From Helicobacter vulpis (GTDB lineage Bacteria > Campylobacterota > Campylobacteria > Campylobacterales > Helicobacteraceae): a stretch of DNA of 64,000 nucleotides. Location of the stretch: positions 1-64,000 of the forward strand of contig NZ_QXQT01000001.1 of the NCBI RefSeq assembly GCF_003660395.1. The letters are read 5' to 3'. Below are positions 37,902 through 49,199 of this stretch, piece by piece. Both the position numbers and the translations under genes were made by a program. Position 1 is the first letter of the stretch, and each line of letters opens with the position of its first letter. The notes below the pieces were generated by a model. The model was given only the letters and a program-made list of their open reading frames with translations. It was not told the origin of the DNA and did no database searches.

Positions 37902-38416
37902 ATTTGGTGGCAAAGAAATACGCGCGCGCGCTCAGGGAGAGTTTTAGCGCGGATTTAGAGAGGGCGCTCAAAGCTTTAGAGCGCATGTGTGCGCTTTACA
38001 CTTCTGCAGAGTTCATCGAGGTGTTGCAATCCCCCTACTATCCTAATACGATCAAGCAAAAAATCCTAAATGATGTGTTAGAAGATAAGGATCCGCGCTT
38101 GCAACGCTTTTTGGAAGTGTTAAGCGAACACCAACGCTTCATTGTGTTGCCAGAGATTTATAAAGAGTTATGCGCATGGGTACAACGCCAACAAAATGCC
38201 TATAAAGGTTATTTGTATTGCAACCAAGAAGTGGGAGATTTAGGCGCGTTAGAAGCGCAAGTTGCCAAGCGTTTAAACATCACTCTAAGTTTAGAGAGTG
38301 TGCTCGTTGAGCATGAGGGTATCCGTTTAGAGATTCCTGATCTAGGCGTGGAGGTGGCTTTTTACAAGGATCACTTCCTCCGCCAGCTCAAACATTTTAT
38401 CATGGAAGCGGTCTAA
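37898..38416 (+). CDS. atpH: F0F1 ATP synthase subunit delta
   Basis: Delta joins the peripheral stalk to F1. The 172-residue product starts MNLVAKKYARALRESF and has the OSCP-like helices and a C-terminal LEIPDLGVEVAFYKDHFLRQL region. The length is near the usual 175-180. It overlaps atpF by four bases and precedes atpA by 18 bases. Confidence 0.92.
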   Translation: MNLVAKKYARALRESFSADLERALKALERMCALYTSAEFIEVLQSPYYPNTIKQKILNDVLEDKDPRLQRFLEVLSEHQRFIVLPEIYKELCAWVQRQQNAYKGYLYCNQEVGDLGALEAQVAKRLNITLSLESVLVEHEGIRLEIPDLGVEVAFYKDHFLRQLKHFIMEAV

Positions 38417-38434
38417 ATTACGCAAGGAGACAAA

Positions 38435-39940
38435 GTGTTAAAATTAAAAGCCGAAGAAATCAGTGCCATTATTAAAGAGAGAATTGAGAACTTCGCCCCC
38501 GATATTAATATCACCCAAGTGGGCAAGGTGATCGCCTATGCGGATGGCGTTGCTAAGGTCTATGGGCTTAAAGATGTGATGTCCTATGAAGTGGTGGAGT
38601 TTGACACGGGCGATCGCGGGTTAGCGTCTAACTTAGAAGAGGGGAGCATTGGAGTCATTGTTTTGGGGAGTGGCAAAGACATCAAAGAGGGTACAAGTGT
38701 TAAGCGCACCAAGCAACTCATGAAAGTACCCGTAGGGGACGCAGTGGTGGGAAGGGTTATTAACACTTTGGGCGAGCCCATTGATGGCAAGGGACCTATT
38801 GGCGCAGAGGAATTTAGGTTCGTGGAACAAAAGGCTCCGGGTATTATGGATCGTAAATCCGTGCACGAACCCTTGCAGACGGGGATTAAAGCCATTGACG
38901 CGCTAGTACCTATCGGGCGGGGGCAACGCGAGCTCATCATCGGGGACAAGCAAACGGGTAAAACCACCGTGGCGGTAGATACCATCATCAACCAAAAAGA
39001 TCAGAATGTGATCTGTATTTATGTCGCTATTGGGCAAAAGGAATCCACGGTAGCCCAAGTGGTGCGCAAATTAGAAGAATACGGCGCGATGGAATATAGC
39101 GTGGTGGTGAACGCCTCTGCTTCGGCTTCGCCTGCCATGCAATACCTCGCTCCCTATGCTGGGGTTACCATTGGGGAATATTTCAGAGATCATGGTCGGC
39201 ATGCGCTGATTATTTATGACGATCTAAGCAAGCATGCCGTGGCGTATCGTGAAATTTCTTTGATCTTGCGCCGCCCCCCGGGTCGAGAAGCTTTCCCCGG
39301 AGATGTGTTTTATATCCACTCTAGATTATTGGAACGCGCAGCTAAAATGAGCGATGAGAAAGGCGCGGGCTCTCTAACCGCCCTGCCCATCATTGAAACC
39401 CAAGCGGGTGATGTGTCCGCTTACATCCCCACCAATGTGATCTCCATCACCGATGGGCAGATCTTTTTAGAGACTGATCTGTTCTATTCTGGGATTCGCC
39501 CTGCGATCAATGTGGGCCTATCTGTCTCTAGGGTGGGCGGGGCGGCTCAAATCAAAGGTACTAAGCAAGTGGCGGGTACCTTGCGTTTGGATTTAGCGCA
39601 ATATCGCGAATTGCAAGCGTTTGCCCAATTTGCCTCTGATTTAGATGAAGCCAGCCGTAAGCAACTCGATCGCGGGCAACGCATGGTGGAGGTGCTCAAG
39701 CAACCCCCCTATTCGCCCTTGCCCATTGAAAAACAAATTGTGATGATCTATGCAGGTGTGAAAGGGTTTTTAGACGATGTGCCCACCAATAAAGTAGTTT
39801 CTTTTGAAGAGAGACTCTATCCCTTCTTGGAATCCAAATACTCCAATGTCTTAGAGGACATCCGCACTAAAAAGGCTTTGGATAAAGACCTAGAGGCTGC
39901 GTTAAAAGTGGCTATTGAAGAGTTTAAACTAGGCTTTTAG
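38435..39940 (+). CDS. atpA: F0F1 ATP synthase subunit alpha
   Basis: Alpha is the non-catalytic nucleotide-binding subunit of F1. The 501-residue product has the P-loop GDKQTGKT (in [18 protein letters not shown]), [44 protein letters not shown] and the signature [17 protein letters not shown]. The start is a GTG with AAGGAGA upstream. Intact, unlike atpD. Confidence 0.97.
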   Translation: MLKLKAEEISAIIKERIENFAPDINITQVGKVIAYADGVAKVYGLKDVMSYEVVEFDTGDRGLASNLEEGSIGVIVLGSGKDIKEGTSVKRTKQLMKVPVGDAVVGRVINTLGEPIDGKGPIGAEEFRFVEQKAPGIMDRKSVHEPLQTGIKAIDALVPIGRGQRELIIGDKQTGKTTVAVDTIINQKDQNVICIYVAIGQKESTVAQVVRKLEEYGAMEYSVVVNASASASPAMQYLAPYAGVTIGEYFRDHGRHALIIYDDLSKHAVAYREISLILRRPPGREAFPGDVFYIHSRLLERAAKMSDEKGAGSLTALPIIETQAGDVSAYIPTNVISITDGQIFLETDLFYSGIRPAINVGLSVSRVGGAAQIKGTKQVAGTLRLDLAQYRELQAFAQFASDLDEASRKQLDRGQRMVEVLKQPPYSPLPIEKQIVMIYAGVKGFLDDVPTNKVVSFEERLYPFLESKYSNVLEDIRTKKALDKDLEAALKVAIEEFKLGF

Positions 39941-39941
39941 C

Positions 39942-40835
39942 ATGGGTAGAAGTCTGAAGGATATTAGAAAAAAGATCGCCAGTGTCAAAAACACCCAAAA
40001 AACCACCCGCGCGATGAAGTTGGTCTCCACTTCTAAGCTCAAGAAAACCGAAGAAGTCGCCAAGCGGTCTCGAGTTTTTGCTGAAAAGCTCAACGAAGTG
40101 GTGGGCGATATTTGCACCAAAATCAAAACCCGTAATATCAAGGGCATTGAGAGCAAATACTTTGCCCAGCTTGAACACCCTACGATCCAAAAGATAGATA
40201 TTATCTTTGTAACCGCAGATAAGGGATTATGTGGGGGGTTTAACATGACAACCATTAAAGAGGTGTTGCGCCATATCAATCTCTACAAGGCACAGGGAGT
40301 CAAGGTGCGCTTGAGAGGGATTGGCAAAAAAGGCGTGGCTTATTTCACTTACAATGGGATCGACTTGTTAGACAAGGCGATCGATTTGTCCAGCGCGCCA
40401 GATTACGAACGCGCGAGCGCTTTCATTGATAGGGCGGTGCAGGACTATTTAAATGGCTTGACTGACAGCGTGTTGATCGTACATAATGGCTTCAAAAATA
40501 TGATTTCCCAGGAATTGCGTGTCCAACAGATTTTGCCCCTAGATTTTGTAGAAATTGATTCGGATACACAAGGGGGGATTGTTGTAGAACCCGATGATGA
40601 GGAGGGGGTCATCTTAGACGCGTTGGCTAAAAAATTCATTGACTTCAACATGTATTATGCGTTGCTAGACTCTCTAGCTGCCGAGCACAGCGCACGCATG
40701 CAGGCGATGGACACCGCTACAAACAACGCCGCAGATTTAGTGCGCAGCTTAACCATCTCGTATAATAAAGCTAGACAAGAGGCGATCACCACCGAGCTTG
40801 TGGAGATCAACGCCGGCGTAGAAGCCATTAAATAA
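39942..40835 (+). CDS. atpG: F0F1 ATP synthase subunit gamma
   Basis: Gamma is the rotating shaft of F1. The 297-residue product starts [35 protein letters not shown] and ends with the [34 protein letters not shown] signature. It begins one base after the atpA stop. Confidence 0.95.
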   Translation: MGRSLKDIRKKIASVKNTQKTTRAMKLVSTSKLKKTEEVAKRSRVFAEKLNEVVGDICTKIKTRNIKGIESKYFAQLEHPTIQKIDIIFVTADKGLCGGFNMTTIKEVLRHINLYKAQGVKVRLRGIGKKGVAYFTYNGIDLLDKAIDLSSAPDYERASAFIDRAVQDYLNGLTDSVLIVHNGFKNMISQELRVQQILPLDFVEIDSDTQGGIVVEPDDEEGVILDALAKKFIDFNMYYALLDSLAAEHSARMQAMDTATNNAADLVRSLTISYNKARQEAITTELVEINAGVEAIK

Positions 40836-42268
<1,433 letters not shown>

Positions 42269-42277
42269 AGGACAAAT

Positions 42278-42640
42278 ATGGGATTAGTCGTGAGCATTGT
42301 CGTACCTCAGGGGTCTATTTTTTCTGGCTCTGTGGATCGCATCACCTTGCCCGGTGCGGAGGGTGAGTTTGGAGTCTTAGAAGGGCATAGCAACATGGTT
42401 TCCCTGCTTAAAAGCGGAGTGATTGAGATCGAGCGCAATCAAGAGAGTAGTTTGATTGCCATTAGCTGGGGCTATGTGGAGGTGAAGCATAGCAGTGTGG
42501 ATATTTTAGCCGATGGGGCGGTGTTCATTAAGGGTGATGATGAAGTCTACAAAGCCAAGAAACTCTTAGAAGATGCCACCGCCGATAGATTAGCCATTTC
42601 TAGTGTGATCGCGCGTATCGAGACGCGTGGCTTGAGGTAG
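42278..42640 (+). CDS. atpC: F0F1 ATP synthase subunit epsilon
   Basis: Epsilon caps the central stalk and inhibits hydrolysis. The 120-residue product has SIFSGSVDRITLPGAEGEFGVLEGHSNMVSLLKSGVIEI and the usual IDVLADGA-like region (here VDILADGAVFI). It follows atpD by nine bases and leads directly to the exbB-like gene. Confidence 0.94.
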   Translation: MGLVVSIVVPQGSIFSGSVDRITLPGAEGEFGVLEGHSNMVSLLKSGVIEIERNQESSLIAISWGYVEVKHSSVDILADGAVFIKGDDEVYKAKKLLEDATADRLAISSVIARIETRGLR

Positions 42641-42643
42641 GGC

Positions 42644-43192
42644 GTGGCTTCTTTACAAAATTTCATTTACGAGAGTGGGTTTGTTACCATAATAGTGCTG
42701 GCCTCTTTATCTCTCTATTTTATTTTGACCTTATGGGTGTTCTTTTATAAGTACGTGGCCATTCGTACTAATATTCTTAAAGAACGCCAAGCTTTAGAGG
42801 CGTTAATGGCAGGCAATGCGAGTATGCTCAGTGTCAAGCTCTTTGAGAGCGCGGGGCGTTTTTCTAAGGAACTCTTGCTAGTTTGGAAAAACCAGGTTTT
42901 GCAACAAAACACCACAGGCCTAGTGGTGTTGAGTATTGTCGCTTCTACTGCCCCCTTTATCGGACTCTTTGGTACTGTGGTGGAAATCCTCAACGCCTTT
43001 GGGCGTTTGGGGACACAGGTTTCTTTTGATGTGATTGCCCCGGTGATTTCTAAGGCGCTTGTGGCTACGGCTGCTGGGATTCTAACCGCTATCCCAGCTT
43101 ATTCGTTTTTTTTGATCTTAAAGCGCAAGGTTTACGATCTCTCTGTCTGCGTGCAAATGCAAATAGATTTTTTGATTGCTAGAGAAGGGTAA
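42644..43192 (+). CDS. exbB: TolQ/ExbB-family proton channel protein
   Basis: TolQ/ExbB with TolR/ExbD couples the proton gradient to the envelope-spanning Tol-Pal or TonB system. The 182-residue product has three membrane segments and the family part TTGLVVLSIVASTAPFIGLFGTVVEILNAF, plus ISKALVATAAGILTAIPAY. The start is a GTG. The position before tolB/pal favours a Tol role; sequence alone does not separate TolQ from ExbB. Confidence 0.88.
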   Translation: MASLQNFIYESGFVTIIVLASLSLYFILTLWVFFYKYVAIRTNILKERQALEALMAGNASMLSVKLFESAGRFSKELLLVWKNQVLQQNTTGLVVLSIVASTAPFIGLFGTVVEILNAFGRLGTQVSFDVIAPVISKALVATAAGILTAIPAYSFFLILKRKVYDLSVCVQMQIDFLIAREG

Positions 43193-43194
43193 TT

Positions 43195-43596
43195 GTGTTT
43201 GAAGTGGAGCATTGGGACGCAGATAAACCCGAGCTCAATATCACCCCCTTAGTGGATATTATGCTGGTCTTGTTGGCAATCCTTATGGTAGCCACTCCCA
43301 CCATCACCTATCACGAACACATTTCTCTGCCCAAAGGCGCTAAGAACACGCGGATAAATCGCAATCATGTCTTAGAAATCCGTATGGATTTACAGGGCAA
43401 AATTTACATTTATGACAAGACCTATAGCTACGCCACTTTTCCGGACGCTTTTGGCGCGCTGGCAAGTAGCTATGATAAGAACACCGCAATCTATGTACGC
43501 GCTGATAAACGCTTGGCCTATGAAAAAATCATTTACTTGTTAAAAAGCATTAGAGAAGCGGGGTTTTCTAAGGTGTCCTTGATCACTAGTGCGTGA
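43195..43596 (+). CDS. exbD: TolR/ExbD-family protein
   Basis: The 133-residue product has the single helix with the channel Asp (PLVDIMLVLLAILMVATPT) and a periplasmic domain. It forms the proton channel with the preceding protein. Start GTG at 43195, two bases after the previous stop. It is followed by a TolA-like gene and tolB, so the unit is probably Tol-Pal. Confidence 0.88.
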   Translation: MFEVEHWDADKPELNITPLVDIMLVLLAILMVATPTITYHEHISLPKGAKNTRINRNHVLEIRMDLQGKIYIYDKTYSYATFPDAFGALASSYDKNTAIYVRADKRLAYEKIIYLLKSIREAGFSKVSLITSA

Positions 43597-44270
43597 TGGA
43601 CAAGAAGCTAGTGATCGGATCAGGGGTCTTAGCCTGCGCATGCTATGTGATCTTGCTTGTTTTATTGCTCTCCCATACACCCCCTAAAAAAGTCTCTATT
43701 CCGGAAAGCTTAGATGTGTCCTTGGTGATGGATTCTCTGAGCGCGCCCAACCCCTTTGAAGATTTAGGGGTGAGTGGGATGTTTGCAGACATTCCTGATA
43801 AGCAGTCCCCACCCCCACAAAACCAACCCAATCGCTCAGAATTACAGCGCGCCCAAAGTTTGTTAAAAAACATACAGCTCAATCAACACCAGAAGGCCTT
43901 TGAGGATTTACAAAGCAGTTTAGACACCATTAAAGGACAACTCCAAACCCTGCAACATAAGAGCATTGATTTCCAAGTACCTAAACAAGAACAGATGTCT
44001 AAGCAAGAATATCAAGAATGGTTTCAAGAACTCTACCAAATCCTCTATGGGCGTTGGAAACTTAGCTTCAAACAACCGGCATCTGTGGGCGCGCTCATCA
44101 CTATTTCTGCAACGGGACAATTTAGTTTCGCCATTGTGGAATACTCACCCTTTGCAGACTATAATCAAGAGATTGAACGCCTCTTAACTTCTTTGCAGGA
44201 TCAAAAATTCCCCCCCTATCCCAAGGGGGCGATCACCCTCAAGGTTAATTTTAAGACAAAGGATCAATGA
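43593..44270 (+). CDS. TonB/TolA-like protein
   Basis: The product (about 225 residues) has one N-terminal membrane helix (about residues 6-27), a Pro/Gln-rich and coiled-coil middle (residues 65-135) and a C-terminal domain ending QKFPPYPKGAITLKVNFKTKD, which resembles TonB/TolA C-terminal domains. Location between exbD and tolB suggests TolA. The overlap with exbD is four bases (GTGA) and with tolB four bases (ATGA). Confidence 0.78.
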   Translation: MMDKKLVIGSGVLACACYVILLVLLLSHTPPKKVSIPESLDVSLVMDSLSAPNPFEDLGVSGMFADIPDKQSPPPQNQPNRSELQRAQSLLKNIQLNQHQKAFEDLQSSLDTIKGQLQTLQHKSIDFQVPKQEQMSKQEYQEWFQELYQILYGRWKLSFKQPASVGALITISATGQFSFAIVEYSPFADYNQEIERLLTSLQDQKFPPYPKGAITLKVNFKTKDQ

Positions 44271-45511
44271 TGCGGTTTTTATGGATTATACTCCTCCAAA
44301 CCTATCTCTTTGGGGTGGACGCGACTTTAGACATTGTGAAAAGCATCCAGAAATTACCCAAAGTAGAAGTACGTTATTTAGACAATGCCCAAGAACCCTA
44401 TCTCTCAAAAATCTATGGCATGCTGCTCTCCGATCTTAAGATCAGCAACCATGTAGAAGCAGTTGGGGCAGGCGCGCAAAGTGAAAATATAGACTACAAT
44501 GCCATGGCAGGGCAGGGGGTTGAATTATTGGTCAGCTTGCGTGTGGACAAGCTCGGGCAGATCAATGTACGCCTCTATGATGTCGCCCATCAAAATATCT
44601 TAGGGATCAAAGACTATACCTTCACAAAAAAGGAACTCTTCCCCTTTATCGCGCATAAAGTCGCCATTGATGTGAATGACGCACTCAAAGCTCCCTCCAT
44701 CGCTTGGATGGCACGCTTTGTGGTCTTTGCCAAATACATTAGGCCCGGGGTTACCAATATTGTCGTGGCTGATTACAGTTTGACTTACCAGCAAGACATC
44801 ATCAACAATGGCATGCTCAATGTGTTTCCCAAATGGGGCGATGCCAATCAAAGTACCATCTATTACACCCAATACCTGCGCAAACCCACCATCATTAAAT
44901 ACAATTTGCGCAATGGCTCTAGCGAAGTCATCACCCAAAGCGATGGCATGGCCGCAGTCTCTAGCGTGAGTCAAAATGGAGAAAAATTACTCCTCACTCT
45001 AGCTCCAGAGGGTCAAAGCGATATTTTTCTCTACGACACTATTAAAAAAACCCAAACCCGCTTAACCTCTTATCCCGGAATCGATGTGTTGGGGAATTTT
45101 GTCGATCATGAAAGGGCAATGGTCTTTGTCTCCGATCGCATGGGTTATCCCAATGTCTATCTTAAAAAACTCAAGCCAGATGCGCCAGTGGAGCAAGTAA
45201 TCTTCTATTCCAAGAATAACGATTCAGTGGCCACTTCTGGGGACAATATTGTCTATGTGAATCGTTCTGAACGCGATGCTAGTGGGCAGAGCAGTTTTAA
45301 TTTACATCTGATCACCCTCAAAAGCGATTATGTGCGCCGTTTGACAGCCAGCGGGGTGAATCAAATGCCCCGTTTCTCTAGGGATGGGGAGGCGATCATG
45401 TTCTTGAAAAAAGCTGCCCAGCAAAATGCTTTGGGAGTGCTGTTGCTAGAGTACAACCAAAGCTACCTCTTCCCCTTAGAGAATATCCAAATTCAATCCT
45501 TTGATTGGTAG
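44267..45511 (+). CDS. tolB: Tol-Pal system protein TolB
   Basis: TolB is a periplasmic protein that binds Pal. The 414-residue product has a signal peptide (MMRFLWIILLQTYLFGVDA), an N-terminal alpha/beta domain and a beta-propeller with FVSDRMGYPNVYLKK and RRLTASGVNQMPRFSRDGEAIMFLKK blades. It lies between the TolA-like gene and pal. Confidence 0.92.
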   Translation: MMRFLWIILLQTYLFGVDATLDIVKSIQKLPKVEVRYLDNAQEPYLSKIYGMLLSDLKISNHVEAVGAGAQSENIDYNAMAGQGVELLVSLRVDKLGQINVRLYDVAHQNILGIKDYTFTKKELFPFIAHKVAIDVNDALKAPSIAWMARFVVFAKYIRPGVTNIVVADYSLTYQQDIINNGMLNVFPKWGDANQSTIYYTQYLRKPTIIKYNLRNGSSEVITQSDGMAAVSSVSQNGEKLLLTLAPEGQSDIFLYDTIKKTQTRLTSYPGIDVLGNFVDHERAMVFVSDRMGYPNVYLKKLKPDAPVEQVIFYSKNNDSVATSGDNIVYVNRSERDASGQSSFNLHLITLKSDYVRRLTASGVNQMPRFSRDGEAIMFLKKAAQQNALGVLLLEYNQSYLFPLENIQIQSFDW

Positions 45512-45528
45512 TTTAAGAGAGAAAAGAC

Positions 45529-45534
45529 TATAAT
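45529..45534 (+). promoter_or_regulatory. -10 box of pal
   Basis: TATAAT lies 37 bases before the pal ATG, after the tolB stop. It would give pal extra transcription, as expected for an abundant lipoprotein. Confidence 0.6.
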
Positions 45535-45570
45535 GGGGGGATTTTTTGTAAAAAAGCACAAAGGAGTATT

Positions 45571-46125
45571 ATGAATAAATGGGCAGTGGCAGGAGCTTTA
45601 GCCGCGTTGTTGACAATTACGGGTTGTGGAGGCGGAGATCATGCGCAACCAGCCCCGCAACCTCCGCAGACCCAGAGCGCGCAACCAGCCCCAAGCGAAC
45701 AACCCGTTCAAAACCAAACCGTGCAGCCTGAGGAAGCGCACCAAGAAGCCCCAAAACCCGCCCCAGAACCCCCTAAACCCCATATAGAAAGTGGCACGAT
45801 CGTTAGCCAAGTCTATTTTGACTTTGACAAATACGATATTCGCCCAGACATGCAAGATGCGATCGATGAGGGCGCGCAAAAAGTACAAGAGTACAAAATG
45901 AAAGTGCTCCTAGAGGGCAATACTGATGAGTTTGGCACTGGAGAATATAACTTCGCGCTGGGCAATAAGCGGGCATTGAGTGTGAAGCAGGCGTTAGTGT
46001 TAAAGGGGATTGATGAGTCTGAAATTCAGGTTGTCAGTTTTGGGGAAACCAAGCCCATTTGTCAGGAGAAAACTAGAGAGTGCTACCAAAAGAACAGAAG
46101 GGTAGATGTTAAAGTCGTCGAGTAA
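45571..46125 (+). CDS. pal: peptidoglycan-associated lipoprotein Pal
   Basis: Pal ties the outer membrane to peptidoglycan. The 184-residue product has a lipobox ending at Cys19 (LTITGC), a Pro/Gln-rich linker (residues 25-72) and an OmpA-like domain with VYFDFDKYDI and LEGNTDEFGTGEYNFALGNKRA. AAAGGAG precedes the start. It overlaps the next gene by one base (TAATG). Confidence 0.95.
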   Translation: MNKWAVAGALAALLTITGCGGGDHAQPAPQPPQTQSAQPAPSEQPVQNQTVQPEEAHQEAPKPAPEPPKPHIESGTIVSQVYFDFDKYDIRPDMQDAIDEGAQKVQEYKMKVLLEGNTDEFGTGEYNFALGNKRALSVKQALVLKGIDESEIQVVSFGETKPICQEKTRECYQKNRRVDVKVVE

Positions 46126-47129
46126 TGCGTCTAACGTATCTCTTGTGCTTGATGGGGGGGGTTTTAAGTGCCGAGCCCTCTGCCTTTGATTTGCAAAGCG
46201 GGGCGACAAAACAAGAGTTAGGCGCGCTCAAGTCCAGCAATAAGAATTTACAAGGCATCATCACCACCCTTAAGGGGCAAACCGATGCCCTATTACAAAG
46301 CCAAGAGGGGCTCAAGAGCGTCTTTGAAGGGCAGGGAGTTAAACTCAAGGAGGTTAGCGATGCGTTGAACACGCACGATCAAACCCTTAAGGCCCTCAAA
46401 AGTACCCAAGACATGCAAGGGAATTTACTTAAAGAACAGAGCAGTTTGATAGACGCGCTCAAATCGCAGGTAGAAGCCAATAAGAAAGCCCTCACCCAAT
46501 TGGATCAAAAACTCAATGACATGAACGGTGTACTCACCCAAATGAATAGCGATTTTGCCACTAAGTTACAAGCTATCCAAACTTCCATTGAGGAACAAGC
46601 GCGCCTGAATGCCAAAAAACTCAAAGAGATCGCGCGTTTGGCAAGCACTACCCCCAAAAATGCAACGCCTCTTCTGCCCCTCCAAGAAGTCACCTTTGAT
46701 AAAAACCCAGCCAAACGCCAAGCCATTGCTAAAGAAGCCCTAGATCTCTACCACCAAAAACACTTTCAAGAAGCGCAAGCGCGCTTTGCGTGGTTGGGTG
46801 AGACCCACTACAAACCCGCTTACCATTATTACATGGCCGGCGAATCGGCTTACATGCAAAAGAATTATAAAGATGCGATCTCTTTTTACAAAAAAAGCGC
46901 GCTCATTAAGGATAAAACCAACTATATGCCCGTTTTGTTATGGCACACGGCATGGGCGTTTAAATTCCTAGGCGATCAAAACAACCATTACAAATTTTTA
47001 CGATCCCTCTCCCGTCTCTATCCTGAAAGCGATCAGGGTAAAAGAGCGTTAAACGCTTTGGACAAAGAAACTAACACAAAAAAGGACACACATGGCAATG
47101 CCAGCAAGAGCACAGGTAGCAACCATTGA
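46125..47129 (+). CDS. cpoB: CpoB/YbgF-like periplasmic protein
   Basis: CpoB links Tol-Pal to peptidoglycan synthesis. The 334-residue product has a signal peptide (MRLTYLLCLMGGVLSAEP), a long coiled coil (about residues 30-185) and a C-terminal tetratricopeptide domain (YHYYMAGESAYMQKNYKDAISFYKKSAL). It ends with a tail that overlaps the next gene by 38 bases. Confidence 0.85.
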   Translation: MRLTYLLCLMGGVLSAEPSAFDLQSGATKQELGALKSSNKNLQGIITTLKGQTDALLQSQEGLKSVFEGQGVKLKEVSDALNTHDQTLKALKSTQDMQGNLLKEQSSLIDALKSQVEANKKALTQLDQKLNDMNGVLTQMNSDFATKLQAIQTSIEEQARLNAKKLKEIARLASTTPKNATPLLPLQEVTFDKNPAKRQAIAKEALDLYHQKHFQEAQARFAWLGETHYKPAYHYYMAGESAYMQKNYKDAISFYKKSALIKDKTNYMPVLLWHTAWAFKFLGDQNNHYKFLRSLSRLYPESDQGKRALNALDKETNTKKDTHGNASKSTGSNH

Positions 47130-47592
47130 ATACCAAGTTATAGACCCCCAAACCCAAGAAGTCATTGACGCGAGTAAAAAGCCTCTAGAATTCGTGCTAG
47201 GCGCGGGGCAGGTGATCGTGGGTGTAGAAAAAGCTCTTCAAGGGGTTAGCATTGGGGAAAAGTTAGTTGTGGACATCCCCCCCCAAGAAGCTTATGGGCC
47301 TTACCGCACAGATTACCTACAAGAAGTGCCTAGAGATCAATTTGAAGGGATTGAGTTGAAAAGGGGCATGACATTATTTGGGCAAAGTGAAGATCAAGAA
47401 AGCGTGCAGGTGAGCGTGAAGGATTTTAGCGACCAAATGGTGATGTTGGACTACAACCATCCCCTAGCGGGCAAAACTCTCACTTTCCACATCAAACTCT
47501 TGGATCTAAAAGAGGCTTCAGAACAGGAAGTGTTGCGCGCCCAAGGAGGGACTAAGTCATGTTGTGGAGGGGGATGTGGTTGCAAACACTAG
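47092..47592 (+). CDS. slyD: FKBP-type peptidyl-prolyl isomerase SlyD
   Basis: SlyD folds proteins and binds nickel, helping hydrogenase and urease maturation in Helicobacter together with HypB (also in this window). The 166-residue product has the FKBP part KPLEFVLGAGQVIVGVEKALQG, the IF domain and HPLAGKTLTFHIKLL. The metal tail is short: KSCCGGGCGCKH with four Cys and one His, shorter than the Cys/His tail I recall in H. pylori. AAGGA lies five bases before the ATG, which is inside the end of cpoB. Confidence 0.93.
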   Translation: MAMPARAQVATIEYQVIDPQTQEVIDASKKPLEFVLGAGQVIVGVEKALQGVSIGEKLVVDIPPQEAYGPYRTDYLQEVPRDQFEGIELKRGMTLFGQSEDQESVQVSVKDFSDQMVMLDYNHPLAGKTLTFHIKLLDLKEASEQEVLRAQGGTKSCCGGGCGCKH

Positions 47593-47611
47593 GCCAAGCC
47601 TCTAGGGCTGT

Positions 47612-48823
47612 ATGCGCACTTTAAATATTGGTATTATCGGCTTAGGTTGCGTGGGGATGGGGGTGGTAGAGATTTTAGCGCGCAATCAATACTGGATTGC
47701 CCAGCGCTGTGGTTGTCGCCTGCAGATACGCAGGGGTGTGGTCCGCGATCTCTCTAAAAAACGCGTGCTGGATTTCCCCATTAGTGATCGCGTGCAGGAC
47801 GTTTTAGAAGATGACGCTATCGACATTGTGGTAGAACTCATGGGGGGAGTGCAAGAGGCTTTCCATGTGGCTAAACAAGCTCTAAATCGCCATAAGATCT
47901 TCGTGAGTGCCAACAAGGCCATGTTAGCACAACACTACCATAGCCTGAGCCAAATGGCCAAGCAGTCTTTAGGATTTGAAGCCAGTGTGGGGGGGGGAAT
48001 CCCTATCATTAGCGCGCTTCAGGGGGGGCTTGGGGCTAATCAGATTTCCCATCTTGCGGGTATTTTAAATGGCACAAGTAATTTCATCTTAGAACAAATG
48101 CAACAGGGTGCGGACTTTAAACAAGCCTTACAACAAGCCCAAGCTTTGGGCTATGCTGAAGCCGATCCCAGTTTGGATATTAGCGGAGAAGACAGCGCGC
48201 ATAAGCTCTTGATCTTAGCCACCCTAGCTTTCCACACCCGCCCTACGCTCCACTATTTAGAGGGGATTGAAAAAATTGAAAATGTGGACATACAACAGGC
48301 TCAACATTTAGGGTATGCCATCAAACTTCTAGCCCGCGCACAGTGCCAAAATGGCCATCTTATTTTGAGCGTGCGCCCTACTCTCATCCCACAAGAACAT
48401 TTCTTAGCCCAAGTACATGGGGTGATGAATGGGGTATTGGTTGTTGGAGATTGCGTGGGTGAAACATTCTTTTATGGGGCAGGAGCAGGGGGGTTAGCCA
48501 GTGCAAGTGCGGTGGTGAGTGATTTGATGGCAGTCGCTAAAAACCCTAAAGCCGCCCCCCTTGTAGAGTTACGCTCTTATACCTATGCACCGCTTCCTCA
48601 AAGCTATTACCTGCGGGTGTCCACTTCTAGTCTTGCCAGTGTGCAATCTATTCTTGAAAACCACGGCATCGCCCTAGTTAGCCACCATATCGAGTCTAAT
48701 ACAATGGCTTGTATCACAGAACCCGTACTGGATTCGCATTTGCAAAAAGCCCTAGCTAGTTTACATCACCAGAGCGTGCGTGTCTTTTGTGTCTATGAGT
48801 CGTGCCCGGGGCCTGCTTGCTGA
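47612..48823 (+). CDS. hom: homoserine dehydrogenase
   Basis: Hom reduces aspartate semialdehyde to homoserine for threonine and methionine. The 403-residue product has the NAD-binding GIIGLGCVGMGVVEIL, the catalytic domain ASVGGGIPIISALQGGLGANQISHLAGILNGTSNFIL with GYAEADPSLDISGEDSAHKLLIL, and a C-terminal ACT domain for feedback. Its end overlaps yraN. Confidence 0.95.
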   Translation: MRTLNIGIIGLGCVGMGVVEILARNQYWIAQRCGCRLQIRRGVVRDLSKKRVLDFPISDRVQDVLEDDAIDIVVELMGGVQEAFHVAKQALNRHKIFVSANKAMLAQHYHSLSQMAKQSLGFEASVGGGIPIISALQGGLGANQISHLAGILNGTSNFILEQMQQGADFKQALQQAQALGYAEADPSLDISGEDSAHKLLILATLAFHTRPTLHYLEGIEKIENVDIQQAQHLGYAIKLLARAQCQNGHLILSVRPTLIPQEHFLAQVHGVMNGVLVVGDCVGETFFYGAGAGGLASASAVVSDLMAVAKNPKAAPLVELRSYTYAPLPQSYYLRVSTSSLASVQSILENHGIALVSHHIESNTMACITEPVLDSHLQKALASLHHQSVRVFCVYESCPGPAC

Positions 48824-49139
48824 AGAAATAGCTTGCGCCTATTTAATGAGTCGCAATTTTAGGATTGAGGCGCGCAATTTTGCATGTCTTTTTGGAGAGA
48901 TTGACATCATCGCGTTGCAAGGGGGGATTTTGCATTTTGTGGAAGTCAAATACCGCAAACACACTCCCCCCATTTATACCCTCACGCGGGCTAAACTTGC
49001 CCGCATCACTAAGAGTATCCAAGTCTATTTACAAAGCTATCCCCATGACATACCCTATTGTATTGACGCGTTGCTTATCAGGGGAAGTTTACAAAATTAT
49101 ACAATTGAGTGGTTAGAGAATATTGGGTGGTTAGAGTAA
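48795..49139 (+). CDS. UPF0102/YraN family protein
   Basis: The product is 114 residues from the ATG at 48795. It has GLLAEEIACAYLMSRNFRIEARNFACLFGEIDIIALQGGILHFVEVKYR, the nuclease-fold family signature (E...GEIDII...FVEVK). A possible earlier GTG start is at 48780. It overlaps the end of hom by 29 bases. Exact function not known. Confidence 0.88.
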   Translation: MSRARGLLAEEIACAYLMSRNFRIEARNFACLFGEIDIIALQGGILHFVEVKYRKHTPPIYTLTRAKLARITKSIQVYLQSYPHDIPYCIDALLIRGSLQNYTIEWLENIGWLE

Positions 49140-49162
49140 GGTGGACTTTATCTTTAGTGTTA

Positions 49163-49168
49163 TAGAAT
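49163..49168 (+). promoter_or_regulatory. -10 box of trxA
   Basis: TAGAAT (within TATAGAATAA) is 32 bases before the trxA start and after the yraN stop. Confidence 0.5.
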
Positions 49169-49199
49169 AAGCGGTCTACTTAAATTTTGAGGAGTGATT

